Assembly: GCF_016881065.1 (NCBI RefSeq)
Contig: NZ_WXYN01000003.1
Coordinates: forward strand, 25,486-89,485
Direction of reading: 5' to 3'
Source of the DNA: Planococcus soli
Lineage (GTDB): Bacteria; Bacillota; Bacilli; Bacillales_A; Planococcaceae
DNA: 64,000 nucleotides
Below the pieces are notes generated by a model. It did no database searches, was not told where the DNA came from, and saw only the letters and a list, made by a program, of their open reading frames with translations. The position numbers and the translations under genes were made by a program. This document shows positions 33,451-46,309 of the stretch, in pieces (the first letter of the stretch is position 1; each line of letters begins with the position of its first letter).

Positions 33451-33503
33451 GCAAATAAAAAGCTGGAAAACGGAGCGACTCCGTTTTCCAGCTTTTTATT
33501 TGC
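33451..33503. terminator. Bidirectional terminator with 25-bp perfect stem (nudix/dgkB)
   Basis: Bases 33451-33475 and 33479-33503 are perfectly complementary around a 3-nt loop. The centre is GC-rich and both ends have A/T runs, so it works in both directions. The dgkB stop codon lies in its right arm. Confidence 0.93.
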
Positions 33504-34410
33504 GGTCTTTTTCATTTAAAGAATCAATCGGCACATACATTTCTATATGGCCAGCTAAGTTTTCGAACACTGCCGGCAGCAGTCCACCATACTCACCGTC
33601 CAAATTCAACAGTACCCGCTCTTCAGTAGTTACCGTAATTTTACTGGCCTTTGCATAAATTACATGCGGATCCGACAGATGCTCCCCGCGCAATGCTAAA
33701 GAAGCCACGCGGATAAACTCTGCCATATTAAGCTCTTTCAAGATCAATAACGTGAATTTGCCATCATTGATGCTGGCATCCGGTGCCAATTTTTCGAAGC
33801 CCCCAACGGAGTTCGTCAATCCGATCAAAAACATCATCGCACTGTCATCGAAAACCTGTCCGTCGTATTCAATCCGGACACGTGAGGAACGGATCGAAGG
33901 AATCATTTCAATGCCTTTCAAATAATAGGCCATTTGGCCAAGCACTGTTTTCAATTTACTCGGCACCTCGTAGGTCAACTCAGTAAGCCTGCCTCCGCCA
34001 GCAATATTGATGAAATAGCGGTCATCGTTCATCAGACCGATATCCACAGGGATTGACTCCCCTTTCAAGATGATGTCTACTGCCTTCGTAATATCACGAG
34101 GAATATGGACGGCACGGGCAAAATCATTGGTCGTCCCCATCGGAATAAGGCCGACTTTAGGACGATTCTCAAATTTAGCGATGCCTGAAACAACTTCATT
34201 TAATGTGCCGTCTCCACCAACAGCGATTACCAAATCAAACTTTCGCTCAACAGCAAATGTAGCCGCTTGAATTGCGTCGCCCTCACAAGTGGTCGCATGG
34301 CAAGATGTTTCGTAGCCAGCCTTTTCCATTTTCTCTAAAACTTCAGGCAGGTGTTTCCGGAATAGCTCACGGCCGGAAGTCGGGTTATAAATAATGCGTG
34401 CACGTTTCAT
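33496..34410 (-). CDS. dgkB: Diacylglycerol kinase (soluble, DgkB type)
   Basis: This 304-residue lipid kinase phosphorylates diacylglycerol left over from lipoteichoic acid synthesis and returns phosphatidic acid to lipid synthesis. The N-terminal RIIYNPTSGRE and the nucleotide-binding VGGDGTLNEVV (GGDGT at about 65-69) are the DAGK catalytic-domain signature. GLIPMGTTNDFAR follows. The length matches B. subtilis DgkB (YerQ), which also lies near gatCAB. Confidence 0.95.
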   Translation of the reverse strand: MKRARIIYNPTSGRELFRKHLPEVLEKMEKAGYETSCHATTCEGDAIQAATFAVERKFDLVIAVGGDGTLNEVVSGIAKFENRPKVGLIPMGTTNDFARAVHIPRDITKAVDIILKGESIPVDIGLMNDDRYFINIAGGGRLTELTYEVPSKLKTVLGQMAYYLKGIEMIPSIRSSRVRIEYDGQVFDDSAMMFLIGLTNSVGGFEKLAPDASINDGKFTLLILKELNMAEFIRVASLALRGEHLSDPHVIYAKASKITVTTEERVLLNLDGEYGGLLPAVFENLAGHIEMYVPIDSLNEKDRK

Positions 34411-34514
34411 CAGATTCAGCCTTTCTGGACTTTCTGTAAAAAATAAGAAAACACGATTTCCATTCAGAAACTTGGCAGTGTGCCCCAGTTTCCCTTATGG
34501 ATAAATCATCCTCT

Positions 34515-35075
34515 TTATTTTAACGCTTTTTCAAATGCCTGGCGCAAATCTTCAAAGACAATTTGCCAAAAATCTTCCTTATAAACAAAGCCGTCCGAAA
34601 TCTCCCCGATCACGGTTTTTACGTGAAGATCGTATTGCGGATCCCCTTTTTCGGGAAGCACTGATTTTTTCTCATCGACAAACTCCTGGACTTTAGGCGC
34701 TCTTGGCCCCCAATCTCCAAGAACAGTGCCTTCTGCTGACAGGATGATGTACTTAGGAATTGAACGTCCATTGTTTGTTAAGTAACGGTCCATCAATTCC
34801 AGGTTTTCATCGCGGTATACGCAACGGACTTCTAAACCAGCCGCATCTGTTATTTTTCGCAGGATGGCATTATTCATCATGGCATCGCCGCACCAATCTT
34901 CGGTAATGACCAAGATATGAGGTTTTTTTTCTTTCAGCAAAGCCATGAATTCCGGATCTTCCGGAATCTTGAACTTTTCATAGATGCTGTAGGACTTTTG
35001 CTGGTTCGACTCCATTTGCGCCATATAACTCTCTAAAGTAATACCATTATCAAAATACTGCTGCTCCGTCATCAT
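34515..35075 (-). CDS. Thioredoxin-fold family protein
   Basis: This 186-residue protein has a thioredoxin-like core. The active-site region reads ITEDWCGDAMMN, so only the first Cys of the usual CxxC is present. The strand ends with a cis-Pro-like SIPKYIILSAEG. It belongs to the single-Cys thioredoxin-like group widespread in Bacillales, with no proven function. GGGAG precedes the two adjacent ATG codons at 35075 and 35072; the longer open frame has no site. Confidence 0.82.
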   Translation of the reverse strand: MMTEQQYFDNGITLESYMAQMESNQQKSYSIYEKFKIPEDPEFMALLKEKKPHILVITEDWCGDAMMNNAILRKITDAAGLEVRCVYRDENLELMDRYLTNNGRSIPKYIILSAEGTVLGDWGPRAPKVQEFVDEKKSVLPEKGDPQYDLHVKTVIGEISDGFVYKEDFWQIVFEDLRQAFEKALK

Positions 35076-35386
35076 ACAATCACGTCTCCCTTTTCCTGCA
35101 TTGCCGCTAACTCGGACTTTCACTCCCAACTCGGAAGTTTTTTGTTCTTTTTATATTCCATTAAACTGTCATGCAGCCGTTGGGTAATAAAGCACATTCC
35201 ATCAGCCAGAACTTGTCTTTATTACCAGTTTACTGTTCTGCGGCAAAGTCTTCAAGGCTGAGATGCAGTTAGCATGTTTTACAGCGTTAATTGAAATGGA
35301 AAAAGATGACCATCGCAGTAAAGACGCCTCTAGTCGATGCTTGGTTCCCGACAACGCAATAACACGCTCACTGTATACAATCACAA
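35076..35386. other. Non-coding stretch between thioredoxin-like gene and gatB terminator
   Basis: About 310 bp without a supported gene. Frames open by chance exist on both strands but lack ribosome binding sites and recognisable protein sequence. It should hold the promoter of the thioredoxin-like gene, but I cannot assign it cleanly. Confidence 0.5.
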
Positions 35387-35417
35387 AAAAGGATGGCCCA
35401 TAACGGACCATCCTTTT
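35387..35417 (-). terminator. Terminator of gatCAB
   Basis: A 10-bp perfect stem AAAAGGATGG/CCATCCTTTT is followed on the minus strand by TTTTTTG. Confidence 0.88.
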
Positions 35418-35436
35418 GCCTATCTATAACTTCTTT

Positions 35437-36867
35437 TTATCTTTTTGCAATTTCTTCAAGAAGAATTTTATTGAGCAGTGGCGGATTCGCCTGTCCTTTT
35501 GTTTGCTTCATGATCTGCCCGACAAGGAATCCGATTGCGCGGTCTTTGCCGTTTTTAAAATCTTCGATCGATTGAGGGTTGCTGTCGAGTGCCGTTGTGA
35601 CAAATTCACGCAATGTGTTTTCGTCCGAAATCTGGACAAGCCCTTTCGCTTTGACGATGTCGTTCGCGTCGCCGCCTTTTTCGATCAATTCCTTGAAGAC
35701 TTTCTTGGCGATTTTAGATGAAATCGTACCATCCGTGATCAGTTTGATCATGCCAGCCAAACCTTCAGGAGTCAATGCTGTATCTTCCAGCTCTTTTTGC
35801 TCAGCGTTCAGATAAGCCGATACTTCCCCCATCAGCCAGTTGGATGCCAATTTCGCATCAGCCCCGGCAGTTACCGTCGCTTCAAAGAAGTCGGAAATCG
35901 GTTTCGCCAGTGTCAGTACCATGGCATCATAAGAAGACATACCAAGTTCCGATACGTAGCGCGCTTTGCGGGCATCCGGCAATTCCGGAATTTCAGCACG
36001 GACACGCTCCAACCAAGCATCGTCGATGACAATGTCGACTAGATCCGGTTCCGGGAAGTAACGGTAATCGTCAGATCCTTCTTTGATGCGCATCAATAAG
36101 GTTTTCCCAGTCGATTCGTCATAGCGGCGTGTTTCCTGCTCGATGATTCCACCTGCAAGCAGCACCTGCTCCTGGCGAACCTGTTCATGCTCAATGCCTT
36201 TGCGGACAAAGTTGAATGAATTCAAGTTCTTCAATTCTGTCTTCGTACCAAATTCATCCTGGCCGAATGGGCGAAGCGAGATGTTTGCGTCGCAGCGCAA
36301 TGATCCTTCTTCCATGCGTACATCAGAAACACCCGTGTATTGAATGATCGCTTTGATTTTTTCCAGGTAAGCATAAGCCTCATCAGCTGTACGGATATCC
36401 GGCTCTGAAACGATTTCAATTAACGGCGTGCCTTGGCGGTTAAAGTCGACCAATGAATGGCCATTGCCAGTGTGTGTCAGTTTCCCAGCATCTTCTTCCA
36501 TATGAAGACGCGTAATGCCGATGCGTTTCTTCTCGCCTTTTACTTCGATTTCAATCCAGCCATGCTCACCGATCGGCTGATCAAATTGGGAAATCTGATA
36601 AGCTTTCGGATTGTCTGGGTAGAAATAGTTTTTGCGGTCGAACTTGGTGTGGCGGGTAATTTCGCAGTTTAATGCCAGTGCCGCTTTCATTGCCCAATCT
36701 ACTGCACGCTTGTTGACTACCGGCAAAACGCCCGGATAGCCGAGGTCGACGACATTCGTATTGGTGTTTGGTTCAGCACCAAAATGAGCAGGCGCTGGAG
36801 AAAACATTTTCGAATCTGTTTTTAATTCAACGTGGACTTCAAGCCCGATGATCGTTTCGAAATTCAT
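35437..36867 (-). CDS. gatB: Asp/Glu-tRNA amidotransferase subunit B
   Basis: This 476-residue subunit of GatCAB phosphorylates mischarged Glu-tRNA(Gln) or Asp-tRNA(Asn) and accepts the ammonia delivered by GatA. The start [19 protein letters not shown] and the motif [11 protein letters not shown] are the GatB signature. The C-terminal 150 residues are the helical tRNA-binding domain ending in the conserved [20 protein letters not shown] overlaps the gatA stop by ATGA, with GGGAGG upstream. Confidence 0.97.
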   Translation of the reverse strand: MNFETIIGLEVHVELKTDSKMFSPAPAHFGAEPNTNTNVVDLGYPGVLPVVNKRAVDWAMKAALALNCEITRHTKFDRKNYFYPDNPKAYQISQFDQPIGEHGWIEIEVKGEKKRIGITRLHMEEDAGKLTHTGNGHSLVDFNRQGTPLIEIVSEPDIRTADEAYAYLEKIKAIIQYTGVSDVRMEEGSLRCDANISLRPFGQDEFGTKTELKNLNSFNFVRKGIEHEQVRQEQVLLAGGIIEQETRRYDESTGKTLLMRIKEGSDDYRYFPEPDLVDIVIDDAWLERVRAEIPELPDARKARYVSELGMSSYDAMVLTLAKPISDFFEATVTAGADAKLASNWLMGEVSAYLNAEQKELEDTALTPEGLAGMIKLITDGTISSKIAKKVFKELIEKGGDANDIVKAKGLVQISDENTLREFVTTALDSNPQSIEDFKNGKDRAIGFLVGQIMKQTKGQANPPLLNKILLEEIAKR

Positions 36868-38333
36868 TGTGCTGCTCCCTCCCAAGTTTGAGGAGTTTTT
36901 TTATGGAAATCAGTTGCTTGTTCAAATACATCAGCAACACGGTATACCGTTTCTTCGTCAAAATATTTCCCGATAATCTGCAGCCCTAATGGCAAACCAT
37001 TTTCAAATCCACATGGGATTGAAATTGCCGGCACGCCTGCAAGGTTGACTGGAATCGTCAAAATGTCATTGGCGTACATCGTCAATGGATCATCGATGAT
37101 TTCACCGATTTTGAATGCCGGTGTCGGCGTTGTTGGGCCAATGATGACATCGTATTTTTCAAAAGCATCGTCAAAGTCTTTTTTGATCAAAGTACGGACT
37201 TTTTGTGCTTTCTTGTAATAAGCATCGTAATATCCTGAGCTCAGTGCGTAAGTGCCAAGCATTATGCGGCGCTTGACTTCGTCGCCAAATCCTTCAGAAC
37301 GGGTATTCATGTAGAACTCAAGAAGGTTTCCGGCTTTCTCGGTACGGTAGCCATAACGGATTCCGTCAAAGCGGGAAAGGTTGGAAGATGCTTCAGACGA
37401 AGCCAACAAATAATAAGTAGCCAATGCGTATTTTGAGTGCGGCAGGGAGATTTCTTCGCAGATTGCGCCTCGCTCTTCCAGCACTTTCAATGCATCATGG
37501 ACAGCTTGTTTTGCTGCTTCACCGACGCCTTCAGCAAAATATTCTTTTGGAACACCGATGCGTAAGCCCGTAATGTCGCCTGTCAATGCAGCAGCGAAAT
37601 CCGGTACTTCCACGTTGGCAGAAGTAGAATCTTTATCGTCATGCCCGGAAATGGCATTCAGCAGCAATGCATTGTCTTTTACCGTTCTTGTGATTGGCCC
37701 AATTTGGTCCAATGAAGAAGCGTATGCAATCAGGCCGAAACGGGAAACCCGTCCGTAAGTCGGCTTCATTCCGACTACGCCGCAGAAAGCTGCAGGCTGG
37801 CGAATCGATCCGCCGGTATCCGAGCCCAACGTGAATGGCACTTCTCCTGCTGCAACTGCAGCAGCAGAACCGCCTGAAGAACCGCCAGGAACGGTTTCAA
37901 GATTCCATGGATTTTTAGTTTTTTTGTAATACGAGTTTTCATTGGAAGAACCCATTGCGAATTCATCCATGTTCAATTTGCCGACTGTTACCATTCCCGC
38001 TTCTTTTAACTTTTCCACCACAGTGGCATTGTAAATCGGGTTAAAGCCCTCAAGGATCCGGCTCGAAGCCGTTGTTTCCAGGCCTTCAGTTACGATATTG
38101 TCTTTTACTCCGATTGGCAAACCGAACAAAGGTCCGCGTTCAGCAAACGGTACTCCATCCATTTCTTTCGCCTGCTGTGTTGCGCGGTCTTTATTCAATG
38201 CCAGAAAAGCATCCACTTTCGGCTCGAGGGCCTCGATACGGTCAAACGCTTTTTCGGTCAATTCAGCAATCGTTGTTTCTTTTGTATGTATCATTTCCTG
38301 CAATTGTGCAGCTGTTTTATCCACCAATGACAT
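36864..38333 (-). CDS. gatA: Asp/Glu-tRNA amidotransferase subunit A
   Basis: This 489-residue amidase-signature subunit hydrolyses glutamine and channels ammonia to GatB. The catalytic Lys lies in [14 protein letters not shown], the cis-Ser in [14 protein letters not shown] and the nucleophile Ser in [22 protein letters not shown] precedes the ATG. It is the second gene of gatC-gatA-gatB. Confidence 0.97.
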   Translation of the reverse strand: MSLVDKTAAQLQEMIHTKETTIAELTEKAFDRIEALEPKVDAFLALNKDRATQQAKEMDGVPFAERGPLFGLPIGVKDNIVTEGLETTASSRILEGFNPIYNATVVEKLKEAGMVTVGKLNMDEFAMGSSNENSYYKKTKNPWNLETVPGGSSGGSAAAVAAGEVPFTLGSDTGGSIRQPAAFCGVVGMKPTYGRVSRFGLIAYASSLDQIGPITRTVKDNALLLNAISGHDDKDSTSANVEVPDFAAALTGDITGLRIGVPKEYFAEGVGEAAKQAVHDALKVLEERGAICEEISLPHSKYALATYYLLASSEASSNLSRFDGIRYGYRTEKAGNLLEFYMNTRSEGFGDEVKRRIMLGTYALSSGYYDAYYKKAQKVRTLIKKDFDDAFEKYDVIIGPTTPTPAFKIGEIIDDPLTMYANDILTIPVNLAGVPAISIPCGFENGLPLGLQIIGKYFDEETVYRVADVFEQATDFHKKTPQTWEGAAQ

Positions 38334-38352
38334 CTATGGTTCCTCCTTCCGG

Positions 38353-38643
38353 TTACTCTAAGATTGTTGGGACTTTTACTTGTCCGCCTTCGTGCTCTTT
38401 TACGTTTTTCAAAACCAAGTCGCGGTCCAGTCCAGGAATGGATTTGTCTTCACGCAATACATTGACCATTTGCAAAACATGAGTGGTCGGCTCAACATTT
38501 TCTGTATCCAGTTCGTTTAGCAATTCCATTGCATTCGTAATTGCTTCCAACTGGTCTGCAAAATGTTCCGCTTCTTCATCAGTAATTGCCAATCTCGCCA
38601 AATGAGCGACTTCGATCACTTCTTCTTTAGTCATTTTCGCCAT
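38353..38643 (-). CDS. gatC: Asp/Glu-tRNA amidotransferase subunit C
   Basis: This 96-residue subunit wraps around GatA and GatB and stabilises the complex. It has the typical [20 protein letters not shown] start and the [16 protein letters not shown] segment. GGAGGTG lies before the ATG. It is the first gene of the gat operon, with the camS terminator upstream. Confidence 0.96.
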   Translation of the reverse strand: MAKMTKEEVIEVAHLARLAITDEEAEHFADQLEAITNAMELLNELDTENVEPTTHVLQMVNVLREDKSIPGLDRDLVLKNVKEHEGGQVKVPTILE

Positions 38644-38695
38644 TTTTATACACCTCCGGATTCAGTAAACATACGCTATATCATAACATTTTTCT

Positions 38696-38731
38696 AAAAA
38701 AATGAATAGGGACAGCCGCATGGCCATCCCC
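38696..38731 (-). terminator. Terminator of the pcrB-pcrA-ligA-camS operon
   Basis: A stem of about nine base pairs (GGGACAGCC paired with GGCCATCCC, one mismatch) is followed on the minus strand by TATTCATTTTTTT. Confidence 0.75.
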
Positions 38732-38744
38732 GTTTTCATGCAAT

Positions 38745-39875
38745 TTATTCATAAATGTGAACAAATGGTTCGGTTTCCCCTGCTTTTCGCAACACCAATG
38801 CTTCAGGGCCGTTGGTGGAGGTCACACTGACTTCCACCAATACATTTTCAGGGAAATGTTCGCCGACAAGCCCCGTTACATATTGCGTAAATCCGATTAC
38901 TTCGGCTGCCCCGTAAAACTGAATCGGAATTTCAATCTTCAGTTCCTTTAATTCATTTTCCTGATAAAATCCTGTGCCGATCACACTGGTAAAATTGGAA
39001 AAGTAAATTTCAACATCCTGTTTGAAGTTGCGGAATGCCGTATCAATATCCCGGTAGCGTTCATCTGTACCTGCCGTCGGGAATAGCACGTAGGCTTCAT
39101 TCACTGCCGTCCAATTTGCAACGGCTTCTTGGCCGCCTGGAGCTGCCCCGTACGAGAAGTAAGTTCCGGGCACCATTGCATTGCGGGAATTTTGTTCGAA
39201 GAGCCCTACAACAATCGGCACATCGCCCAGCCCTTCTTTTTCACGCAGTCGCTTGACGATTTCATCCGCCATCCGCTTGCCTTCTTTTTCAATCTGGTCC
39301 CGTGGAATTTCTTCTTCATAGGAGATTCCATCTTCTGAACTGTAATACACCGAATTCAACGCCAAGCCGACTGAAATTCCACCCAGCCGAATTGTCTCTT
39401 CATCAGTCTTCACTAAATAGTTCTGTTCAATGACATGGGCCAGTATTTCAGCGGGTGCGCGATCGCCTGCCTCTTTTTGTGCTGCAGTTCGTTCATCAGC
39501 CGCATTCAAACCAGCCGGATTGTCATTGCTGACCCGCTGCAGCCAGGCAGTTACGTCTTCATCCGTTATTTTTTGGCCTTCCTGGAAATAATAATCATCA
39601 GGAGAAAATTGCTTTTGGGACAACCGCAGCAAGCCGTTTTCGGTCTCGGTAATATCATAGCGGGAGTTTAGGCGATTGACGATTTTCCCTCTAGTGGCAC
39701 TTTCTTTATATGGCAGAAGTGTACGGTAAAACTGATCATCCAGCTGCATGCTCGGAATGATTGCCGTCTCTACTTCCTCTTCTTCATTTATCACTTCCGT
39801 TTCTTCATCGGTCCCGGAAGGAACACATCCCGTTAACAGCAACAAGCTGATTGGAATCCACCATATGCGTTTCAT
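38745..39875 (-). CDS. camS: CamS-family lipoprotein (YerH)
   Basis: This 376-residue lipoprotein has a short signal ending in the lipobox LLTGC (Cys at residue 17). The mature part matches the CamS/YerH family, whose staphylococcal signal peptide yields a sex-pheromone peptide. The role of the mature domain in Bacillales is unknown. It lies 12 bp after ligA, the usual place in Bacillales, and its transcript ends in the terminator at 38696-38731. Confidence 0.92.
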   Translation of the reverse strand: MKRIWWIPISLLLLTGCVPSGTDEETEVINEEEEVETAIIPSMQLDDQFYRTLLPYKESATRGKIVNRLNSRYDITETENGLLRLSQKQFSPDDYYFQEGQKITDEDVTAWLQRVSNDNPAGLNAADERTAAQKEAGDRAPAEILAHVIEQNYLVKTDEETIRLGGISVGLALNSVYYSSEDGISYEEEIPRDQIEKEGKRMADEIVKRLREKEGLGDVPIVVGLFEQNSRNAMVPGTYFSYGAAPGGQEAVANWTAVNEAYVLFPTAGTDERYRDIDTAFRNFKQDVEIYFSNFTSVIGTGFYQENELKELKIEIPIQFYGAAEVIGFTQYVTGLVGEHFPENVLVEVSVTSTNGPEALVLRKAGETEPFVHIYE

Positions 39876-39887
39876 GTTAAAATCCCC

Positions 39888-41909
<2,022 letters not shown>

Positions 41910-44123
41910 TTACACTTTTTCAATCGGCGCAAATTTAGCCAATAGCCGCTTGATGCCGACAGGGCTGGGGAATGCAATATCCAGCTCGGTTTGCTCGCCT
42001 TCGCCTTTGACGCTGACGACCGTTCCTGTGCCCCATTTTTTATGCGTCGCTCGATCGCCGGTTTTCCAGCCGAGCTTGTCTCCGCCTGACTGATTGTAGC
42101 CGGGTCGTGCCACAGCCGCACGCCTTGGTGCCTGTCTGTAGCTGGTAGCTGCACCTGCACGGTGATGCGCCGTCGTTTGTTCAATCAAATCCTCTGAAAT
42201 CTCAGAAATGAAGCGGGATGGCATATTGAAATTGCTTTTCCCGAACAATGTGCGGGAAGAGGCATGCGTCAAATACAGCCGCTTCTCGGCACGGGTAATT
42301 CCGACGTAAGCGAGTCGACGCTCTTCTTCCAACTCTTCATCGTCATTATTCGAACGTGCATGCGGAAAGACGTTTTCTTCCAGTCCGATAATAAAGACTA
42401 CAGGAAATTCCAGGCCTTTAGCTGCGTGCATCGTCATTAAGATGATCGGGCCATCTGCATCTTCTTCGTCGTCCAAAGAATCAATATCTGAAATGAGCGC
42501 CAAATCTGTCAGGAAAGCAACAAGCGATTTGTCGTCGCTTTGCTTTTCGAACGCTTTGGTCACCGACAGGAACTCTTCCAGGTTTTCCAGGCGGCTTTCG
42601 CCTTCGATTGTTTTGTCAGCCTGCAACATTTGGCGGTAGCCTGATTTTTTCAGTACTTCCTCCACCAACTCGGTAACCGATAAATACTCCTGCATTTGCG
42701 TGAAGCTGTCGATCATCGTGCGGAATTCCAGGGCTGTCTGCGCTGTTTTTGGGGTCAGCCCCATAAAGTCAGCTTCCTGCAATGAATCCATGATGGTGCG
42801 GTCCTGTTCAATCGCAAAACGCGCCATCTTCTCAAAAGAAGTCGAGCCGATTCCGCGTTTTGGTTCATTGATGACACGGGCCAGCGACAAATCGTCGTCG
42901 TTGTTTGCGATCAACCGCAAATACGCCAACAGGTCTTTGATTTCTTTGCGGTCGTAGAACTTGGTACCCCCGACAATCGTGTAGGACATATTCGACTTGA
43001 CGAACATTTCCTCCATGATTCGGGATTGGGCGTTGGTGCGGTAGAGAATGGCAAAATCCGATGTCTTGTAATTTTCTTCATCCATCAATCTTTGGATGGT
43101 CTGTACAACGAATTGCGCTTCCTGGCGTTCATCTCCCGCTTTATGCAAGGTAATCGCAGGGCCTTCGTCGTTGTCGGTACGCAATTCTTTCGGATAGCGG
43201 CTGGTGTTTTTCTGAATCACATCGTTCGCTGCCTGCAGAATGCGCTTAGTCGAGCGATAATTCTGCTCCAGCATGATCACTTTGGCATTCGGGTAATCTT
43301 TCTCGAATGACAGGATGTTGGTGATGTCCGCTCCGCGCCAGCGATAAATTGACTGATCGGAATCGCCGACCACACAAATATTTTTGAACTTGCTGGCCAA
43401 TTTTTGGACCAGCTGATACTGGGCATTGTTGGTATCCTGATATTCATCGACATGAATATAATGGAATTTATTCTGGTAATACTCCAGCACTTCAGGAACC
43501 GTATTGAACAAATTCAGCGTTGTCATGATCAAGTCATCAAAATCGAGCGACTGGTTTTTCTTCAACCGCTTTTCGTATGCGGTGTAGACATCGGATACGG
43601 TCTTTTCATACGGGTTAAACTGATTCATGTCTGCTGCAAACTGTGCTGCGTCGATGCACTCGTTTTTTGCCGATGAAATAGCGTTGAGCATCGTCCGCGG
43701 TTCGTATTTTTTCGGATCCAGGTTCTGTTGTTTCAAAACATTCTTGATGACCGTTAATTGGTCGGTCGTATCCAGAATCGAAAAGTTTTTTGACATGCCC
43801 ATCTGGTCGATGTCACGCCGCAAAATCCGTACGCACATCGAGTGGAATGTGGAAGCCCACATGCGCTGGCCTGTTCCGTGGCCCAATAATCCATCAATCC
43901 GGTTGCGCATTTCGCGTGCTGCTTTATTGGTGAACGTAATCGCCAGGATGTTGGATGGGTAAACCTGTTTTTCCAGCACCAAATAAGCGATTCTGTGCGT
44001 CAGCACCCGCGTTTTTCCGGATCCCGCACCTGCCATGATCAGTAAGGGCCCCTCGGTCGTCTTGACCGCTTCCGCTTGTTCCGGGTTCATTCCGTTCAGT
44101 AAGTTCTTTGTTATCAATTCCAT
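41910..44123 (-). CDS. pcrA: ATP-dependent DNA helicase PcrA
   Basis: This 737-residue UvrD/Rep-type superfamily 1 helicase takes part in repair and plasmid replication and clears RNA polymerase conflicts. It has Walker A AGAGSGKT (Lys 37), motif II DEYQDTN, motif [17 protein letters not shown] and motif [15 protein letters not shown]. The C-terminal tail [20 protein letters not shown] is the Tudor-like RNA-polymerase-binding module. The start at 44123 has GAGGTGG upstream. The extension to 44183 overlaps pcrB and is not supported. Confidence 0.97.
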   Translation of the reverse strand: MELITKNLLNGMNPEQAEAVKTTEGPLLIMAGAGSGKTRVLTHRIAYLVLEKQVYPSNILAITFTNKAAREMRNRIDGLLGHGTGQRMWASTFHSMCVRILRRDIDQMGMSKNFSILDTTDQLTVIKNVLKQQNLDPKKYEPRTMLNAISSAKNECIDAAQFAADMNQFNPYEKTVSDVYTAYEKRLKKNQSLDFDDLIMTTLNLFNTVPEVLEYYQNKFHYIHVDEYQDTNNAQYQLVQKLASKFKNICVVGDSDQSIYRWRGADITNILSFEKDYPNAKVIMLEQNYRSTKRILQAANDVIQKNTSRYPKELRTDNDEGPAITLHKAGDERQEAQFVVQTIQRLMDEENYKTSDFAILYRTNAQSRIMEEMFVKSNMSYTIVGGTKFYDRKEIKDLLAYLRLIANNDDDLSLARVINEPKRGIGSTSFEKMARFAIEQDRTIMDSLQEADFMGLTPKTAQTALEFRTMIDSFTQMQEYLSVTELVEEVLKKSGYRQMLQADKTIEGESRLENLEEFLSVTKAFEKQSDDKSLVAFLTDLALISDIDSLDDEEDADGPIILMTMHAAKGLEFPVVFIIGLEENVFPHARSNNDDEELEEERRLAYVGITRAEKRLYLTHASSRTLFGKSNFNMPSRFISEISEDLIEQTTAHHRAGAATSYRQAPRRAAVARPGYNQSGGDKLGWKTGDRATHKKWGTGTVVSVKGEGEQTELDIAFPSPVGIKRLLAKFAPIEKV

Positions 44124-44163
44124 TGTGCACCACCTCGAACATTCGTTCTTATTATTATAACGA

Positions 44164-44856
44164 TTAGTCAGCCGTTTCCGCAACTGCCTCTACGGTTTCA
44201 ATCGCTTTATCAATATTTTCATAAATAATGTTGCCGACTACAATGGTATCTGCGGCGCTTAATGCCGCGGCCGCCTTGTCAGCTGAATCGATGCCGCCGC
44301 CGTAAAACAAGCGGGTTTCGGAAAGGACCTCTTTCACTTTCCGGACCAGCTTCATGTCTCCATAAACACCGCTGTACTCCATGTAAAAAATAGGCAGCCG
44401 GAAAAAATGTTCTGCCAGGCGAGCATAAGCCAAAACTTCATCCGCAGCCAGCTGTGTTTTCGCGCCAGTCAATTCCGCTGCTTTGCAATCTCCATTTAAA
44501 ATACAATAGCCCTCGGGAATCAGTTCATTCCAGTCCAGAATTTCCCCATATTCGCGGATTGCTTGATGATGAAGGCCTTTTATCCACTTGGGATCATCGC
44601 TGTTTAGCACCGTCGGGATAAAGTAATAGTCAAAGCCCGGCGCCACTGAATCGATGGTTGATACTTCCAGCACCATCGGCAGCCCATAGCTCTGCACCCG
44701 CTCCGTTAAATGAAGGACATTGTCGAGTGTGACATTGTCGCTGCCGCCAATCAAGATGGCATCAGTCCCGGATCTGCAAATTCGTTCCAAATGTCCATCC
44801 GCGATCTCTTTTGCCGGATCTAATTTAAAGACATGTCGCCATGTTTTGAAATCCAT
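44164..44856 (-). CDS. pcrB: Heptaprenylglyceryl phosphate synthase PcrB
   Basis: This 230-residue TIM-barrel prenyltransferase joins heptaprenyl diphosphate to glycerol-1-phosphate, giving an archaeal-type ether lipid precursor known from Bacillales. It shows the family start [18 protein letters not shown], the [14 protein letters not shown] strand and the phosphate-binding [16 protein letters not shown]. Its place directly upstream of pcrA is conserved. There is a 40-bp gap to pcrA. Confidence 0.95.
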   Translation of the reverse strand: MDFKTWRHVFKLDPAKEIADGHLERICRSGTDAILIGGSDNVTLDNVLHLTERVQSYGLPMVLEVSTIDSVAPGFDYYFIPTVLNSDDPKWIKGLHHQAIREYGEILDWNELIPEGYCILNGDCKAAELTGAKTQLAADEVLAYARLAEHFFRLPIFYMEYSGVYGDMKLVRKVKEVLSETRLFYGGGIDSADKAAAALSAADTIVVGNIIYENIDKAIETVEAVAETAD

Positions 44857-44901
44857 CTCGTTTCACCCAACTTTGCATCATTTATCATCAATTTATTATA
44901 A

Positions 44902-44933
44902 CAAAAAAACCGAACAGAGTCGGTTCTCTGTTC
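44902..44933 (-). terminator. Terminator of yerC
   Basis: The stem GAACAGAG/CTCTGTTC with a 6-nt loop is followed on the minus strand by GGTTTTTTT. Confidence 0.82.
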
Positions 44934-45252
44934 AGTCTTTTGGCAGTTCGAACGGTTTTTCGTCAGGATAAAGGCGTCCCAGCATTTCATCATAACCGTC
45001 ATTGCCGTAGTTCAGGCAACGGCGGACACGGGAAATTGTCGCCGTGCTTGCACCTGTTTCATTTTTTATTTTTTCGTACGTTTTTTTCATGCGAAGCATG
45101 TGGGCCACTTCCAGCCGCTGTGACAGCGATTGAATTTCACTGATTGTGCATAGATCATCAAAGAATCGATAAGCTTCTTCTTTATCCTTCAAGGCCAGCA
45201 CAGCTTCGATCAACTGATCTGTCTGATGGCCTCTGATTTTATCAACTTGCAT
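44932..45252 (-). CDS. yerC: YerC/YecD family TrpR-like regulator
   Basis: This 106-residue DNA-binding protein is related to TrpR. A helix-turn-helix is clear in IQSLSQRLEVAHMLRMKKTY and ETGASTATISRVRRCLNYG, with the GAS-T-A-TISR recognition helix typical of the YerC/YecD family. The target genes are unknown. The position between yerB and pcrB agrees with B. subtilis. Confidence 0.93.
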   Translation of the reverse strand: MQVDKIRGHQTDQLIEAVLALKDKEEAYRFFDDLCTISEIQSLSQRLEVAHMLRMKKTYEKIKNETGASTATISRVRRCLNYGNDGYDEMLGRLYPDEKPFELPKD

Positions 45253-45284
45253 GCAGCTTCAACATCCTTTCATTGCTGTGATCA

Positions 45285-46304
45285 TCATGGCGTATAACTG
45301 ACGGATCTTCCCATGCCGGGAGAAGAAGGAATGATGTGGATCCAGGTTTTCCCTGGAACCAAGTCCACCGTTTCTCCATCTGCTGTCGGCACAAGCTTGC
45401 CGTCAATCGAACTCCACTCTATCTCACGCACACCGCCGCCCTGGAAAAGCAGGGCATCCCCGCCGCTTGCCAAGTCGATTGACTGCCGCCCTTCGGAATC
45501 AACAGTTTGGTGCTGCGCTTCAAAAACCAGAACATTTGAAACTTCGACTGTTTCCAGGGTCTCTTTATCAGTTGTCGGTACGCCTCCGGACGAACGGCTG
45601 TAAAGATGTGATTGGGTATCGTATGTAAAGTCACTGAAAAACAGCTCATTTGTCCCGTACTCCACTCTCACCGAAAGAGCCTGTCCCTCAAGTTTATCAT
45701 TTCCAGCCGAACCAGAGAAATGATAAGGCGAGTTTCCGCTGTATTCCGGAGAAGCCTGCACATTTTCCATAGCCGTTTCAACATTTTCCAAAGAGATATA
45801 GGAGTTATGCGGCGCGATGCGATCAGATGACCGCTCGAAAAGGGTACCGTCATGATCGATGCCATTGACATGATCCACTACACCAGATTCCAGCATCACT
45901 TGCGCATCCGGGCTGTAGCCATGGGCCACAAAAAAAGCATCATAAGCAGCAGCAAGCTCAACAAAATATTCTCTCGCACTGCGCATGGGACCGAACGTAT
46001 CCGGAAAGTCACTTTGGTAAAGCGCGACAAACCGCGTAATGTCGTACTCTGCAATCATTTCAAAAACGATGTCCGCTTCCCTTAGCCCTGTCTGCGGACG
46101 GGCATCTGGATGGTTATTGATAACCGCCATGACACTTCGACGATTCGCCGGAGGCACTGCTTCTTCTCCGGTAAAAGGAGCAATGGTTAAAGCATCATCT
46201 ATTGATGGCTCTTCGACAGGGTCCTCCTTTAAAATCAGCCAAAATCCTGCGGCAAAAACCGCGAGCACAACTACGATCCCAATTATGAGCGCCCAGTTTT
46301 TCAT
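45285..46304 (-). CDS. yerB: YerB-like DUF3048 protein, membrane-anchored
   Basis: This 339-residue protein has two DUF3048 domains. The first contains PVMAVINNHPDARPQTGLRE-type sequence (here RRSVMAVINNHPDARPQTGL). B. subtilis YerB is a lipoprotein. This one has an uncleaved-looking helix at residues 4-24 (WALIIGIVVVLAVFAAGFWL) and no Cys after it, so it is probably anchored by a helix. The function is unknown; it likely acts outside the membrane. It starts five bases after the yerA stop. Confidence 0.9.
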   Translation of the reverse strand: MKNWALIIGIVVVLAVFAAGFWLILKEDPVEEPSIDDALTIAPFTGEEAVPPANRRSVMAVINNHPDARPQTGLREADIVFEMIAEYDITRFVALYQSDFPDTFGPMRSAREYFVELAAAYDAFFVAHGYSPDAQVMLESGVVDHVNGIDHDGTLFERSSDRIAPHNSYISLENVETAMENVQASPEYSGNSPYHFSGSAGNDKLEGQALSVRVEYGTNELFFSDFTYDTQSHLYSRSSGGVPTTDKETLETVEVSNVLVFEAQHQTVDSEGRQSIDLASGGDALLFQGGGVREIEWSSIDGKLVPTADGETVDLVPGKTWIHIIPSSPGMGRSVSYTP

Positions 46305-46309
46305 AAGCC

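Noticed and set aside
35202-35411. 69-codon minus-strand ORF after the thioredoxin-like gene
   Set aside because: It overlaps the gatB terminator, has no ribosome binding site and its sequence is not protein-like.
38745-39875. Peptide pheromone system at camS
   Set aside because: The signal peptide is very short and no processing or receptor genes are nearby; camS here is just part of the ligA operon as in other Bacillales.
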